A DNA stretch of 64,000 bases from Achatina immaculata (lineage: Eukaryota > Mollusca > Gastropoda > Stylommatophora > Achatinidae). The DNA is taken from the NCBI GenBank assembly GCA_009760885.1, contig CM019717.1, forward strand, positions 45,648,866 to 45,712,865, written 5' to 3'. Below the pieces are notes generated by a model. That model made no database searches and was not told where the DNA came from. It worked only from the letters and a program-made list of their open reading frames with translations. How positions within the stretch are numbered: position 1 is the first letter of the stretch; each line of letters opens with the position of its first letter. The translations under genes and the position numbers were made by a program. Positions 45,201-56,935 of this stretch are shown one piece after another.

Positions 45201-45689
45201 TATGACAAAATGTGTAGAGTTATCTGTAGATAAGACATCATTTCTATAATTTTGTTTGCCTTAGAGGTCAGTTTTGAACAGGCAGATATTAAATGTCTGC
45301 ATGTCCTGCTAAGTCTGAGCACGTGGTATGATGTGAAGTGCCTTGGTCATGTTACACGTCCCCCGTCTAGACACTACCAGTCAGCTCCAGGACAAGGTTC
45401 TTACGTCTTTGAGGATGCCAGAAGGTGAGTGAACTAAGGAGTCTCGCCATCAGCAGTCTTAGGTTCCTCCAGGCTTTTCTTTCGGGCTTGCTCCCTTAGA
45501 TTTGGACTCTCCCGAGCCATTCGCAAGACATTTGATTTGACAGGGATTGTCATACAGCAGTAGGTAAACTAACCCAGATTCAGACAGGTATGTTACAAGT
45601 TGAAACAATACGTTCACATATTTTATCTGGAAAGACAAAAATGCAAAGTGAGACTGGAACAGAAGAAGGGAGATAAGCAAACTTCTCTC

Positions 45690-46040
45690 TACACAAGTCA
45701 TCATAATCATCATCATGTTCCAGATCAAAACATGGTTGGCTGCAATGGATCTTCAGCATGCTATGTCTTTTGCCATGATGGTCACACTGTAATCATCTCT
45801 TGATGCTGTCCATCCATCTCCGTCACAGCAGTCCTCTTGCTATATTACTTTTCCTCCCAAAATGATTCCAATATAGAATATTGCTTTTTTTTACTGCTGT
45901 TGAATTGAATAGTTTTCCCAAGCCATTGCAGCTCTTTGCCATGGACAAGACACGTCTCTGTTCCTCTCTAATCTTGATCTTTCCTTGCTGAGTGTGTTTC
46001 CAAGAGCGCCCATATCTTTTTTGACGTTCCAAGATTGTTT
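45690..46040 (-). mobile_element. LINE C-terminal fragment, degenerate
   Basis: The minus strand gives frame-broken RRWMDSIKR and KSNIARGLL-like pieces and a (GAT)n-type tail at about 45698-45715. Assignment is by motif only. Confidence 0.5.
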
Positions 46041-46107
46041 AACATTTACAGCTATCCCATTTTGTGGCTTCCTGTCTGTTTAATAACACTACTCAGTTTT
46101 ACAGAGA

Positions 46108-46452
46108 CGAGGTCGTTAGCACCATCACCATGATGTCGTTAACACCATCACTATGAGGTCGTTAGCACCATCACCACGAGGTCGTTAGCATCATCACCAT
46201 GAGGTCGTTAGCACCATCACCATGAGGTCGTTAGCACCATCGCCATGAGGTCATTAGCATCATCACCATGAGGTCGTTAGCATCATCACCATGAGGTCGT
46301 TACCATCATCACCACGAGGTCATTAGCATTATCACCACGAGGTCGTTAGCACCATCACCATGAGGTCGTTAGCACCATCACCATGAGGTCGTTAGCACCA
46401 TCACCATGAGGTCGTTAGCACCATCACTATGAGGTCGTTAGCACCACCACCA
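46108..46452. repeat. 23-bp minisatellite, about 15 copies
   Basis: The unit is catgaggtcgttagcaccat plus cac, with at/ac variants. Confidence 0.94.
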
Positions 46453-46752
46453 TGCTCTAACCCTGTATTTTTTTTAAATTCCGCGATCACTACTCCGCTT
46501 GTATTACCACGTCTTATATAACTTCTAGGTAGCCCCATCGTTTGTTCAAATGATGAGCTCATTTCATTCTAAAATTATACAGTTGTGCAAATGATAGCTG
46601 AACGAAAAGTAAAACCACATACAAAGAATAGTACAGTGGTTGTTGTTTGGAAAGCAAGTACAATTTCAATAAACTATGTAGTAAGATATTAGAAACATGA
46701 GCAGATGCATATATCACGAAAATTAGAACCACAGGTACTGACACAAATATGC

Positions 46753-48060
46753 TGTCCAAAAAAAAAAGAAACGCATAACTACTGATGACCCAATTTTAGC
46801 CATAACTTGATATTCTATAGCTTTTTAAATTGAGTGAATAAAATTTTTAACTTGCACACAATAATACCTAAGGGTTTTAAACACTCACTTGATAGTTTAT
46901 TGCATCTGTGTGACGAGAATTTGTTAGTCTCAGGGGTTCTCAAGTTAGTATGATGTGTGGCCTCCGCTTGCATCGATCAGCGACTGGCATCTTCTGGGCA
47001 CAGATGCGATCAGATGTCTGATGTGCGCATGTGGGATGGCTGCCCACTCTTCCTGGAGTGCCTGCCACAGATCATGACGATTGGCTGGAGAACAAACACG
47101 TCTTTGCAGCTCATCCCATAGGTGCTCGATCGGATTCATGTCTGGAGACAGGGATGGCCAAGGAAGGGTGAGAATGCTGTTGGCAGCCAGGAACTGTGTA
47201 GTGAACCGTGCAGAATGGGGTCTGGCGTTGTCCTGTTGAAACACAGACCTTTGCGTAGCCAAAAATGGAAGGACATGGGGTCGAAGAGGGTCGAAGAATT
47301 TCATTGACGTATCGTTCCGCATTCAAGCCTCCTTCAGTCTGCACCAATGGACTCCTTCCGTTGAAATTGATCATTCCCCATACCATTACACCTCCTCCAC
47401 CGTGCGGCGGATCTTCATCAACGCAATTTTGGGCAAAACGTTCATTTGGCCTACGGTATACCTTTCTCCGCATATCATGGTGGTGCAACAAAAATGAAGA
47501 TTCGTCACTAAACCAGACATATCTCCATTGATTGTCAGTTGTCCATGGCCTATGCTGGTTGGCCCAAACAAGTCGATTTTGTCGATGGCGTCTCGTTAAG
47601 ACAAGGCCTCGGTGAGGTCGTCGTGCCCCAGTCCAGCTTCATGCAGTCTATTCCTGGAAGCAATGACTGGGCACTTGAGGAAACTGCTGTAAATGTGTTT
47701 CCGAGGTGATGAACCAGAAGAAAGCTATCATCAGCTCCTGTTATCACCCTGGGTCGTCCACTGGGGTGTCGGTCTTCAGCTGAGCCAGAGGCTTGGAAAC
47801 GGTGCCAAAGTCGATTGATGATACTCTGCTGCACGTTTAAATGCCTGGCAACCTGACTTCGACTTTCGCCTGCTTGCAGGCGACCAATAGCAATGTTTCG
47901 TAAATTTTTCAATAGACGCGCCATAATTGTCTGCTTGAAATTTAACTGAATTTGTTTGTGCAACCTCATCCTTTTATAGAGTTTCATTTGCGTGGGAAGT
48001 GAGTTGTGCTCACCACAAAAATAACGACTTTTACATAAACGCAACGTGATTTATGGTTAA
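46753..48060 (-). pseudogene. Tc1-like transposase pseudogene (DD34E type)
   Basis: Minus strand from Met near 47923: MARLLKNLRNIAIGRLQAGE and VARHLNVQQSIINRLWHRF (paired-type helix-turn-helix), then GRPRV. WFSDESSFLLHHHD (about 47470-47505) carries the first catalytic Asp. VFQQDNARPHSARF (about 47180-47225) carries the second, and SPDMNPIEHLWDEL (about 47110-47150) the Glu. The last part is open to the stop at 46945, but the whole needs at least three frames, so it is inactive. A candidate terminal repeat gtccaaaaaaaaaagaaacg lies at 46754-46773; its partner on the other side was not found. Confidence 0.9.
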
Positions 48061-49370
48061 AAAAAAATGCGTCATTAGCAAGGGCAGCTGCTGCGTTCTG
48101 ACTATACATGAGAATAACAAAATTCTCCCCTAAATCATGGACCTGATATCTTGATGACAATTTTTGGTTTGGTTTGAGATGCCCGGGAAAAATTTTTGTC
48201 ATAACATATAAAAAATGAAGCTTATATAAGCTATGCCTTTTTTTTGTTTTTGAACAGTATATAATCATTTTGAATAGTTTCAGCAAATTTAATGTACAAA
48301 ACCAGTAAGAAATAAACATCATTTTTGCAACATTTCTTTGTTCTAAATACTGTGATATTCCAAAAGAAAAGAATTTGTTCTGTAAATCTAAATTGATAGA
48401 ATAATGTATTGTTCATTTAATCTAGTTAAGAACCAGTTTGTTTTCTCCACGGCTATCTGTCTATTTGCTCTCCAGATATCAGCGTTTCAACCCACGTAAG
48501 AAAGCCATAGAAGTTTATACTTTTATTAGATATTGAAGACGAATGAGCAGTTTATGCTTTTCTTCATTTTGTTATATTTCCCTGAATGTTAGCATATATA
48601 AACTGTTTATACAATACTGTAATAATCATCAATCAAGCATCCTTTCATCGTCTTTTGTCACATCCATCCAGATATGATTTCATTAATGAATGTTTGCCTT
48701 TCATTTATACCTCTTTTTTATATTGCAATATAAATTTTTACTTCCTTATCAGATTTGCTATGTTTTGTTTTTCTCTGTTCTAAATTTCTCATTTCTTTAA
48801 ATCAAAGCAAATTTCTGTGCAATATTTTCAAAAGAGATTATTGTCTATGGTGTATTCTTTGGTGTTTGTTACATATGCACTTCAGTTATTACTTATCTCT
48901 GTCCTTGTTCAAATACTGACGATATTCACTGACTCTGTATCGTTCCTTCAGTCACACCGTGATAAACAGTGACGCCAAATAGTAACACCTTGTTTACACT
49001 GTACATTTTAAAAATAAGAAGCTAAAGATTATTTATTCATTGGCCCAACAGGTGCTTGATGATATTTTTCAGCATGAAAGGTAAAAGCTAATCTGTTACT
49101 TTCACATAATAATGGAAATCGAACCAAAACGTATATTTTACTGTACTCTCCCAGATAATATACCGAAGATCTGAACGAGAGAGGTTTTCTCCACCAGTTT
49201 TTCATAATCTCGAATTTACGTTATAAACTTTCCTCACCGGCTTCTTACCTTAAAAAAACGCCAGTCGACCACTCCCAAGAACTACCACGAGCTCTGACAG
49301 TTCTCCCTAATCATGGCTTAGCGTGGTTGATCAAAGAGACCGACTGACCAATCAGATGACTTATTTAGTT
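48061..49370. other. Spacer, nothing recognised
   Basis: AT-rich with no convincing frame or repeat. Confidence 0.4.
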
Positions 49371-49378
49371 CTCACTCA

Positions 49379-51655
49379 TCATCATCATCATCATCAGGTG
49401 CCATGCCGACTGGCGTTGACTATTATGCTTCTCCGGGGTACACGATCCTTCATGCAGGTCATCAGCTCAGTTGGTGATCTCCTCGTCAGACTGTCCAGTA
49501 TCATTTCTCTTGGTCTTCTTCTTTCTATTTTTCCTGTTGTTATAATATTTTCAACGCCCCCTCTTCTCATTGCATGTCCTATGAAAGTATACTGTCTCTC
49601 TCTTATTTTTTTGGCAAGATTTTTTGTCTCTCCAGCTTTTCTCATACATTCTTCATTAGTTATTTTTGCTGTCGAGGGAATTCGCAACATTATTCTAATA
49701 AACCACATTTCTACTGCTTCCAATGATTTTTGTGCAGACCTGCCTATTGTCCATGATTCACTTCCTTATAGGTTTAATATAGCATTTTAGGACTCGTTTT
49801 CTAACATTCATTGATAAGGATGTGTTGTATAATATATTTCTCATTCTCTGAAATACAGTTTTTGCTTGGCCTACTCTGTTCCTAATTTCTGTTCTGCATT
49901 TCCCATCTGAAGTTATTACTGTCCAAGATATTTAAATCTCTGCACCTATTTTTTAGAATAGCTCCGTTTAATTTAATACTGCATGCTGGTGGATTCTGTT
50001 TCTTAGATATAACCATAGTCTCTGTCTTTTTGATGTTCAAAGTAAGGCCTTTCTGTTCACTTTCTTTGGCGACTTTATCCAAGAGATTTTGCAGATCTTG
50101 TTGGTTCTCAGCTGTCTGTACTGTGTCGTCAGCATACCGAAGTTTGTTAATATTGTATCCTCCTACTTTAATACCTGGTTCTGTGATGATCGTTCTTAGA
50201 ATATTCTCCCTGCACAGAGAAAAAAGGTCTGGAGATGGTACACATCCTTGTCGTACCCATTGTTTTATAGGTTGATAATTTTCATATTAACGTTTTACCT
50301 TCTTTTGATTTCAGGCATCCTGTGGTATATTTTGTTTTTCTACCTGTGAGTTCACTAATTTGTTTGTGCATATTTTTGCTGTCTTTATTATGGGAGTCCT
50401 CTATTTGTCTGCACTGTTAATTTAACCACACTTCCTTTGCTTCTCTGCATTTGCGTCTTATTTCTTTATTTATCTTGCTATATTTTTCTTGGTTATTTTT
50501 ACTCCTCCTTCTCCTGTCCAAATTTAACCACACTTCCTTTGCTTCTCTGCATTTGCGTCTTATTTCTTTATTTATCTTGCTATATTTTTCTTGGTTATTT
50601 TTACTCCTCCTTCTCCTGTCCATCAGTCCTAAGATGTTGTCTGCCATCCATTTATTCTTGGGGGCTTCTTTTTTCGGTGGTATTATCTCCTTAACATTTT
50701 GGTGGATAGAATCTCTTAACAGTGCCCATTGTTCATCTATACTATTTATCTTTGCTATTGCATTGTATCTATTTGTTATAATACCTTTTTATTGTTCTCG
50801 CAGTTCTTGATCTTTTTAAAGGAGTTCTGTATCCAGTTTGATGTTTCTCATTTTTCTGCCTGCTTTCTTTAGCTTTATTCTAATTTTTCCACAGAGTGGG
50901 TCATGGTCATTATTGCAGTCGGCTCCTAACATGGTTTTTGTTGCCAGTAATGCATTGTGGAATCGTTTGTTGATTAATATGTAATCTATCTGGTTAAAAG
51001 TCTTTTTGTCTAGGCTGCACCACGTTGCCAGTCTTCGAGGATGTTGCTTAAACCAGGTGTTTCTTACAACCATGCTATGTATTTTTGACTATTAAATTTA
51101 TATACTACCTCTGTCATTCCTCTCCCCCAGTCCATAGTCACCAACGATGTCTGAAGTTCTTCCTTTGCCAATTTTGGAATTAAAATCTCCCATGACTATA
51201 GTATGAAGTTACTATAGTCATGGGAGATTTTGTGTGTTTCAGAGTTGTCTCTATGTCATTATCAAATAGCTGTACATATTCTTCAGAACTATCAGATGTT
51301 TGAACGTACACTTGTGTAATATTTATGTTTATTGGTTGTCCTTTCAGTTGGGCTAGCAGGACTCTGTCCGAGATGTTCAAATATCCTACATTTGTTCTTG
51401 CTGTTTGTTCGTCAAATATTATTCCTACTCCTCGTTCATGTTTCTCACTTCCTGAATATATTATTGTATATTTATCAGAGTTTATCTTCCCTGCACCTGT
51501 CCATCTAACTTCACTCATTCCTAGTATCTTTATCTTCATCCTTTCCATTTCCCGCTTTACATTTTCTAATTTTCCAGCCTGGAATAAAGTTCTAACATTC
51601 CATGTTGCTATTTTCCTCTTGTTAGTTTTGCCACCAGTAGTATCACTATCCAACC
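49379..51655 (-). mobile_element. RTE-like LINE (family A), second copy with internal deletion
   Basis: Collinear with 1256-5180. The endonuclease start is best preserved here: KIATWNVRTLFQAGKLENVK, VRWTGAGKIN and VGYLNISDRVLLAQLKGQP at 51260-51640. The region between the YADD block and the endonuclease-RT linker is deleted near 50280. A 102-bp tandem duplication (from 50421) repeats 34 codons, and a hairpin lies at 51182-51231. The tail is (ATG)n at 49379-49396. Confidence 0.87.
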
Positions 51656-51956
51656 CAAAATAATGTCAGGAAATGGGTAAACAGCCTAAAACAAGCATAC
51701 ATAAACACAGCTCAGATGCACATCTCACAATCACTATTTTATTACTGAGAGAGAAAAAACCCGAAGTTGTCAAATGGGAATATCGCAGGCATACAGGACT
51801 AGCTAACTCTAGCACTTCAAACCAACTCTGACGGTGTTGGTAGATATTGCATGTCTGTGCAAATCAATGCCCCGAGAGAGTTCTTTTGGGGAAAAGCGTA
51901 AATAAAATGAAAAGTAACATATTTCTAACCTAACTCATATTTTAAAATGATAGATT

Positions 51957-52015
51957 AGGTAGGTAGGTAGGTAGGTAGGTAGGTAGGTAGGTAGGTAGGT
52001 AGGTAAGTAGGTAAG
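51957..52015. repeat. (GTAG)n microsatellite
   Basis: About 14 near-perfect tetranucleotide units. Confidence 0.95.
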
Positions 52016-53240
52016 ACTTGGGCACGCAGGCTCGTCTGACATTCTACCCTTTTTCACACAACTTTCTCTCTGTTCCAGACATTCTACAAATGTGCTGCGC
52101 ATATAACAAACATAATTAACAATTACGCAACTGACAAAAATTAAGTAATATAAAACATTTACCTTTCACTCTTTTCCCACGCAGAAAGTAACTACATGTA
52201 TGTAAAAAAGTTATTCTCACAGTCTCACACGAATGAATATTCACCAAACTATTTCACTACTACTCAGGAAAAAACATAATCAGTTAAATTCAGGGTGTGT
52301 GGAGTCTAAAATAACATGCAAAATTTTTGAATCATGGAGGCATGTAGTCGACATTAAGTAGATAACGGGAAAGCTTGCAGTTATAGGTAAGAGTATAGCT
52401 TACATTTTTAAAAAATACAGAATGGGAGGGTATTCCAAAGATGTGCAGCAGAATCAGCAAAGCTTTCTTTAAAAAGATTAAGTCCAGGTTTTGGAAGAAG
52501 AATGTTGTGTAAGCGTTGGCTACACTTTGGGTTAGATCTGAACAGTTTCCATAGATGAGATGGAGATGATAAGATTGATAAGATAGAGTAACTTCTTCCA
52601 GTTTCTTTCTACCAAAATTTCTCAACAAAAATTATTTTGGCAAGGCAATAATTCGCGAATTATTGTAATTTTCTAATAGAATATATGCAACAGAAGAGTA
52701 CAATGTATGATCTTTATTTTTAAAGGGTAAGCAACATTAAAAACTTGATATTATTTGTAATGAAGTTTAGAAGTGGAAATTATGACTACTTTTTGGAATA
52801 GCAGTCCAAGAAACTACCTCTTCTTCCTGTTCTAATTTCCTATGTATATTTACCTGAAAATCGTTCCAGACGTAATTGTGAGCCAGTAGCGCTGGTGCTG
52901 AAACTAACATACATATTAAGGTTTCGTAAGTGGGAATAGTCTGGTCGTTGTTAGTGGTCGTTTGGAACAATGTTTTTGTTGGTCTTCACGGATCGCCGCT
53001 GCGATCAAATTTGCCATAAAAGGAGCGCTTGTTTACCAAATATAAACCTAACTCCTCTAGAAAGAGCGTCAGACACATGAATAATGTGATTATGTGGCAC
53101 AGATTTTTCCTGCAATCCCAAGGAATCGAACTGTAATTTTAGCTTGACCTTGTTTTCTGATATAACATTCGTTGCATAATCTGAAAAACAGGAGTAATTA
53201 TTTGAAAGTACATCTGTGATGAAAAAAAAACTATCCAGAA
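52016..53240. other. Spacer, nothing recognised
   Basis: Only short frames without recognisable motifs. Confidence 0.4.
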
Positions 53241-53244
53241 ACTG

Positions 53245-53400
53245 GATCGGGCACACCAAGAAGCTGAAATTTGATGGTTCGAATCTGACCGGAGTGATCC
53301 AGTCACCAGTTGTAGAAATAGGTACCTGGCTCTTTCTGGCGCGCGGACAGGACAAGGAAAATACGGCCACATGCCATATCTCTTAGGTGCCTCCATGGGC
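53245..53400 (+). mobile_element. tRNA-derived SINE fragment
   Basis: A perfect B box GGTTCGAATC lies at 53276-53285. There is no A box or cloverleaf to the left, so it is not a tRNA gene. The body (gtgatccagtcaccagttgt, ggtacctggctctttctgg) is unlike the other SINEs here. Confidence 0.5.
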
Positions 53401-54177
53401 GTGACAGAGGTACCTTTTTACGTATATCAGTAAGTATAATAATCATTATACCCTCTTTACACCGAAAAAATATTTGTGGTCCGTTTCTTTTGAGGGAAAA
53501 CTGCGTGCAATGCTACCTGTTTCTTGGTTTGATAACGCACCTGACCAGATTGGTGTCTGTTAATCTTTTGATGTTGTTGGGCCATAAGATGCCTTCCTGC
53601 TATTTTCCTTACTTTTTTAAAAATCTTTGGTTTCAGTATTTTCTTATACCTTTTATGATCAATGTTTTAATTCCAGTTTTATGTTTTTGTTTCTTATTTA
53701 ACTTCAGCGACATCGGATATTCTTTACTTGTTTCATTTGTTTCTGTTATAGATGACACAAAATTGTAAAAAAAAAGTGGTTTCCTTCCGTCTATCTCATC
53801 AGTTTTCTGTTAGACAAAAAATATCACAGTGAGTCAAAAATTGGTCACGTTTTTCCGTACCCTAATTTCGGTCAAGGTTTCCGTCTTATTTACTAGCATT
53901 TGTAACGTCACGCGGACGTCATATGCTGCGTCATTCTAAAAACGTGCAGACTCATTTTTAGCCAATGAATCACGAGATAACTGATCAGCATAAAGAAATA
54001 TGGCAGACAGCAAGGTTTTCGTTCCCGTCCTCATGAGGCATCACTGAAAGAAAGGATTGAATGCCTTTGCAGCTGCCCGTGAGATCTGCAGTGTCAAAGG
54101 GGAATGAACAGTTGATGCAAGGAATTGGTTCCAAAGGTTCAGGTCTTGGCACACCGACATCAAAGGCAAGTCCAGGC

Positions 54178-54545
54178 CGGGACGCTTTCAGATCTTTCCC
54201 ATCTATGTTGATGCCTTCCAGCATTCTTATAATTTCTGTGTGTCTCATTTATCGAATGCTTTAAGGCAGTATATGAAGCATAAGTATAGGTTCGTCTTTA
54301 CTTCTATTGATCTCTCCATCAATGTTCTCATAGTGTGTGTATGTGTATGTCTGTGTCTGTCTGTCTGTCTGTCTGGCATTATTTGTACTTTTTCCTTCGA
54401 CGAAGCCGCACTGTTCTTCAGAGATTTCTGGTTTTATTTTGCCCTTGACTCTTCTCATGACAATACGAAGCAGGATTTTTGGTAACATGGCTCATAAGAC
54501 TAATGGATCGATGGCCTTCACATTCAACTGCACCTTGGTTCTTTG
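54178..54545 (-). mobile_element. Family-A-like LINE RT fragment split by a TG/TCTG microsatellite
   Basis: The minus strand reads ILLRIVMRRVKGKIKPEISE and EQCGFVEGKSTNN, then, after the repeat at 54335-54374, [19 protein letters not shown]. Both are RT blocks found in 1256-3290. Confidence 0.78.
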
Positions 54546-54720
54546 GTAGGTTCCGTCATTGGTTAGGCTTTATGTCATAACAGTTAATAGTGCAATCTGG
54601 AGGCAAGATATCTTGGCCTGTAAAAAGTTCATGCTATCTCAGTAACATTTATCTTCACTGTCAGAAATTATTTCATCGAATGGTATTGTGTATAAAGACC
54701 AAATGCAAGAATATATATAA

Positions 54721-54723
<3 letters not shown>

Positions 54724-54762
<39 letters not shown>

Positions 54763-54985
54763 AACCTTAAGTGCCCAGGGCACATGCGGCTTCCGCAAGG
54801 GTTTTCCACAAATGCCTGTCCTTTGCCTTTTTTTCCTGCTCTTGCTCAGGTGAGCCCTCTATTGCTCAACATCCTTTCTGTTGTTCTTCTCCGTGTCTCT
54901 TTTGGTCTACCCTTACTTCTATTCCCCTGTGGTGTCCATCTTAGTGCTAGTTTTGGTAGTGAGTTGTCAGTCACTATATAGCATA
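54724..54985 (-). mobile_element. LINE 3' end (family D) with long (AG)n tail
   Basis: The (CT)n run at 54724-54759 is the tail read on the + strand. The rest matches 19575-19800 and 29230-29510. Confidence 0.8.
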
Positions 54986-54989
54986 GTGA

Positions 54990-56520
54990 ATGTTTAATGA
55001 TTGCTTATGTTTTAAATATAACGGCACGACAAACAACACGACAAATTAATACAGTAACTGTATGGCCACCAGCATTTTATCATTACCACAGGATGTGCAT
55101 TAGTGGATATTTGCAGTAAAATTGTCTTCACAGCCCCAAGATAGCGGTTTTAATCACAAAAGCTGTCTGCTATGACCAAGGATCTGACAATGGAAGCTGA
55201 CATTCTCAAGAATAAGAGCGAAATGATTGCTTCTAATTTGTTTATTTGTTTATATGATTTTGCTTGGCCGTTCCAAATTTATGCTGATCTAAACAGGAGA
55301 ATTACATAAAGGAGGTTGCTTCAAATATTTTTTTTCATTATGTGGATGTGTTACTACGTTATAAGTGTTTATCGCACCCTAGTCTTCTATATCTCTGCTT
55401 GAATTTGTTTAATGGTTTCTGTCTGTCAGTTGTGTGACTGTTTCATTTCTGGTGGATTTATTGATAAAGTAAGCAAAATCTAGCGCTTCGCTCAGTCCAG
55501 CTACCACATTAGAGATAACAGAATTAACCTTTATATGACTGAGAAAACTCACACCTCCAGCGGAGACTTTGACTGTTGGTGCTCGTGGCTAACAGAGCTA
55601 ACCAAATTACTGTTGATGTCAATATCCGCATATTCTCCGCTATCAGTTGCGTTAGTTTCTTTATTAAGCTTTATTGGACAGTTGGGCTATGCCTTTATTT
55701 GTTTTTCAGAATGAAATATCCTGATCATTAACCGCCTCTTCGGTGGTCTGGCTGGTGGTTCTGGTAGAAATGATGAGGATAACTTGGTGTTAATTTTGCT
55801 GATACCGCTGGTTTTTTTTCTATTTGTGATTTTTGCCATTTGATGAAATATCACATCCAGGAGTGGAGTTGTCTCGCAGCATAAAAAGTACTCCGACAAA
55901 TCACGTTTGCTTGTTATGTACCGCAGTAAACGCTGTCTTGTGACTGCAGCTTAAGGGAGTTAAACAAGGAAAATGAATGAAAACTGGTAAGGATGAAGTC
56001 TAGAACAGACAGTGAATAGGAATTCTTCACCACTAATGTCCTTATCATCTGCAGTTCTGATTTCTTTTTCTGATTTCTGATTTCTTTTTCTGATGTCTGA
56101 TTTATTTTTCTGATTTCTTTGAGAGCCATTGAACACACTCGAGAACAGATTACAGCGAAATGAGAATGGCACTTTTCTTCCACACAACTACTGAAAAAAA
56201 AAAAAGCAGGAAAACCACGCCCAACGATCTGCTTCAGGATCAGTTACAAAGACAACAGAGATCAAAGGATGTCATCGGAATGATGACATTTGTATTCTTC
56301 ACTATCGTTGTTTCTGTTTTTCTCTCGATACTTAAGTTTGATGCTTCTCAAAACTAAGCCCATAATGTAAAAAAAAAAGGAAGTCCTGTAGAACAAGGTC
56401 AGCTGATTGCTCTAAACAGAATTTCTTCAAAGCAACTAAATTATTGTGGTACCCAATGATGTTCAGAAATATATTATTTCACAATAATATTTTGGCACGA
56501 AGTCTTAAAGTTTTGATTAT
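54990..56520. other. Spacer, nothing recognised
   Basis: Short open frames on both strands show no recognisable motif. Confidence 0.4.
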
Positions 56521-56524
56521 TTCA

Positions 56525-56935
56525 GTTCAACAGTCTCTAGGACTCTATGCGGTTATTCAGCTCTTCGAGAAACATCTCTTGCACTCTGAGTAATTATTTA
56601 GCTCTCTGAGAAACATCTCTTGTACTCTGATTAGTTATTTAGCTCTCTGAGAAACATCTTTTGTGCTCTGAATAGTTATTTAGCTTTCTGGGAAGAGTCT
56701 ATTCTGAGTAATTATTTAGCTTTCTGAGAAACATCTCTTTTACTCTGAGTAGTTATTTAGCTCTCTGAGAAGAAGCTACTCTGAGTAGTTATTTAGCTCT
56801 CTCTGAGAAGAATCTATTGTACTCTTTAACCTTCTGAGAAGAATCTCTAGGGTTCTAAAGTGGATCTTTGCTCCTCTGGAAAGAAACTTTTGTAGTCTGG
56901 CTTCAGCTCTCTGAGAAAAATCTCTTTTACTTTGA
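56525..56935. repeat. Degenerate tandem repeat of about 41 bp
   Basis: The unit is roughly actctgagtaattatttagc, tctctgagaaacatctcttgt, about nine diverged copies with length variation. Confidence 0.82.
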
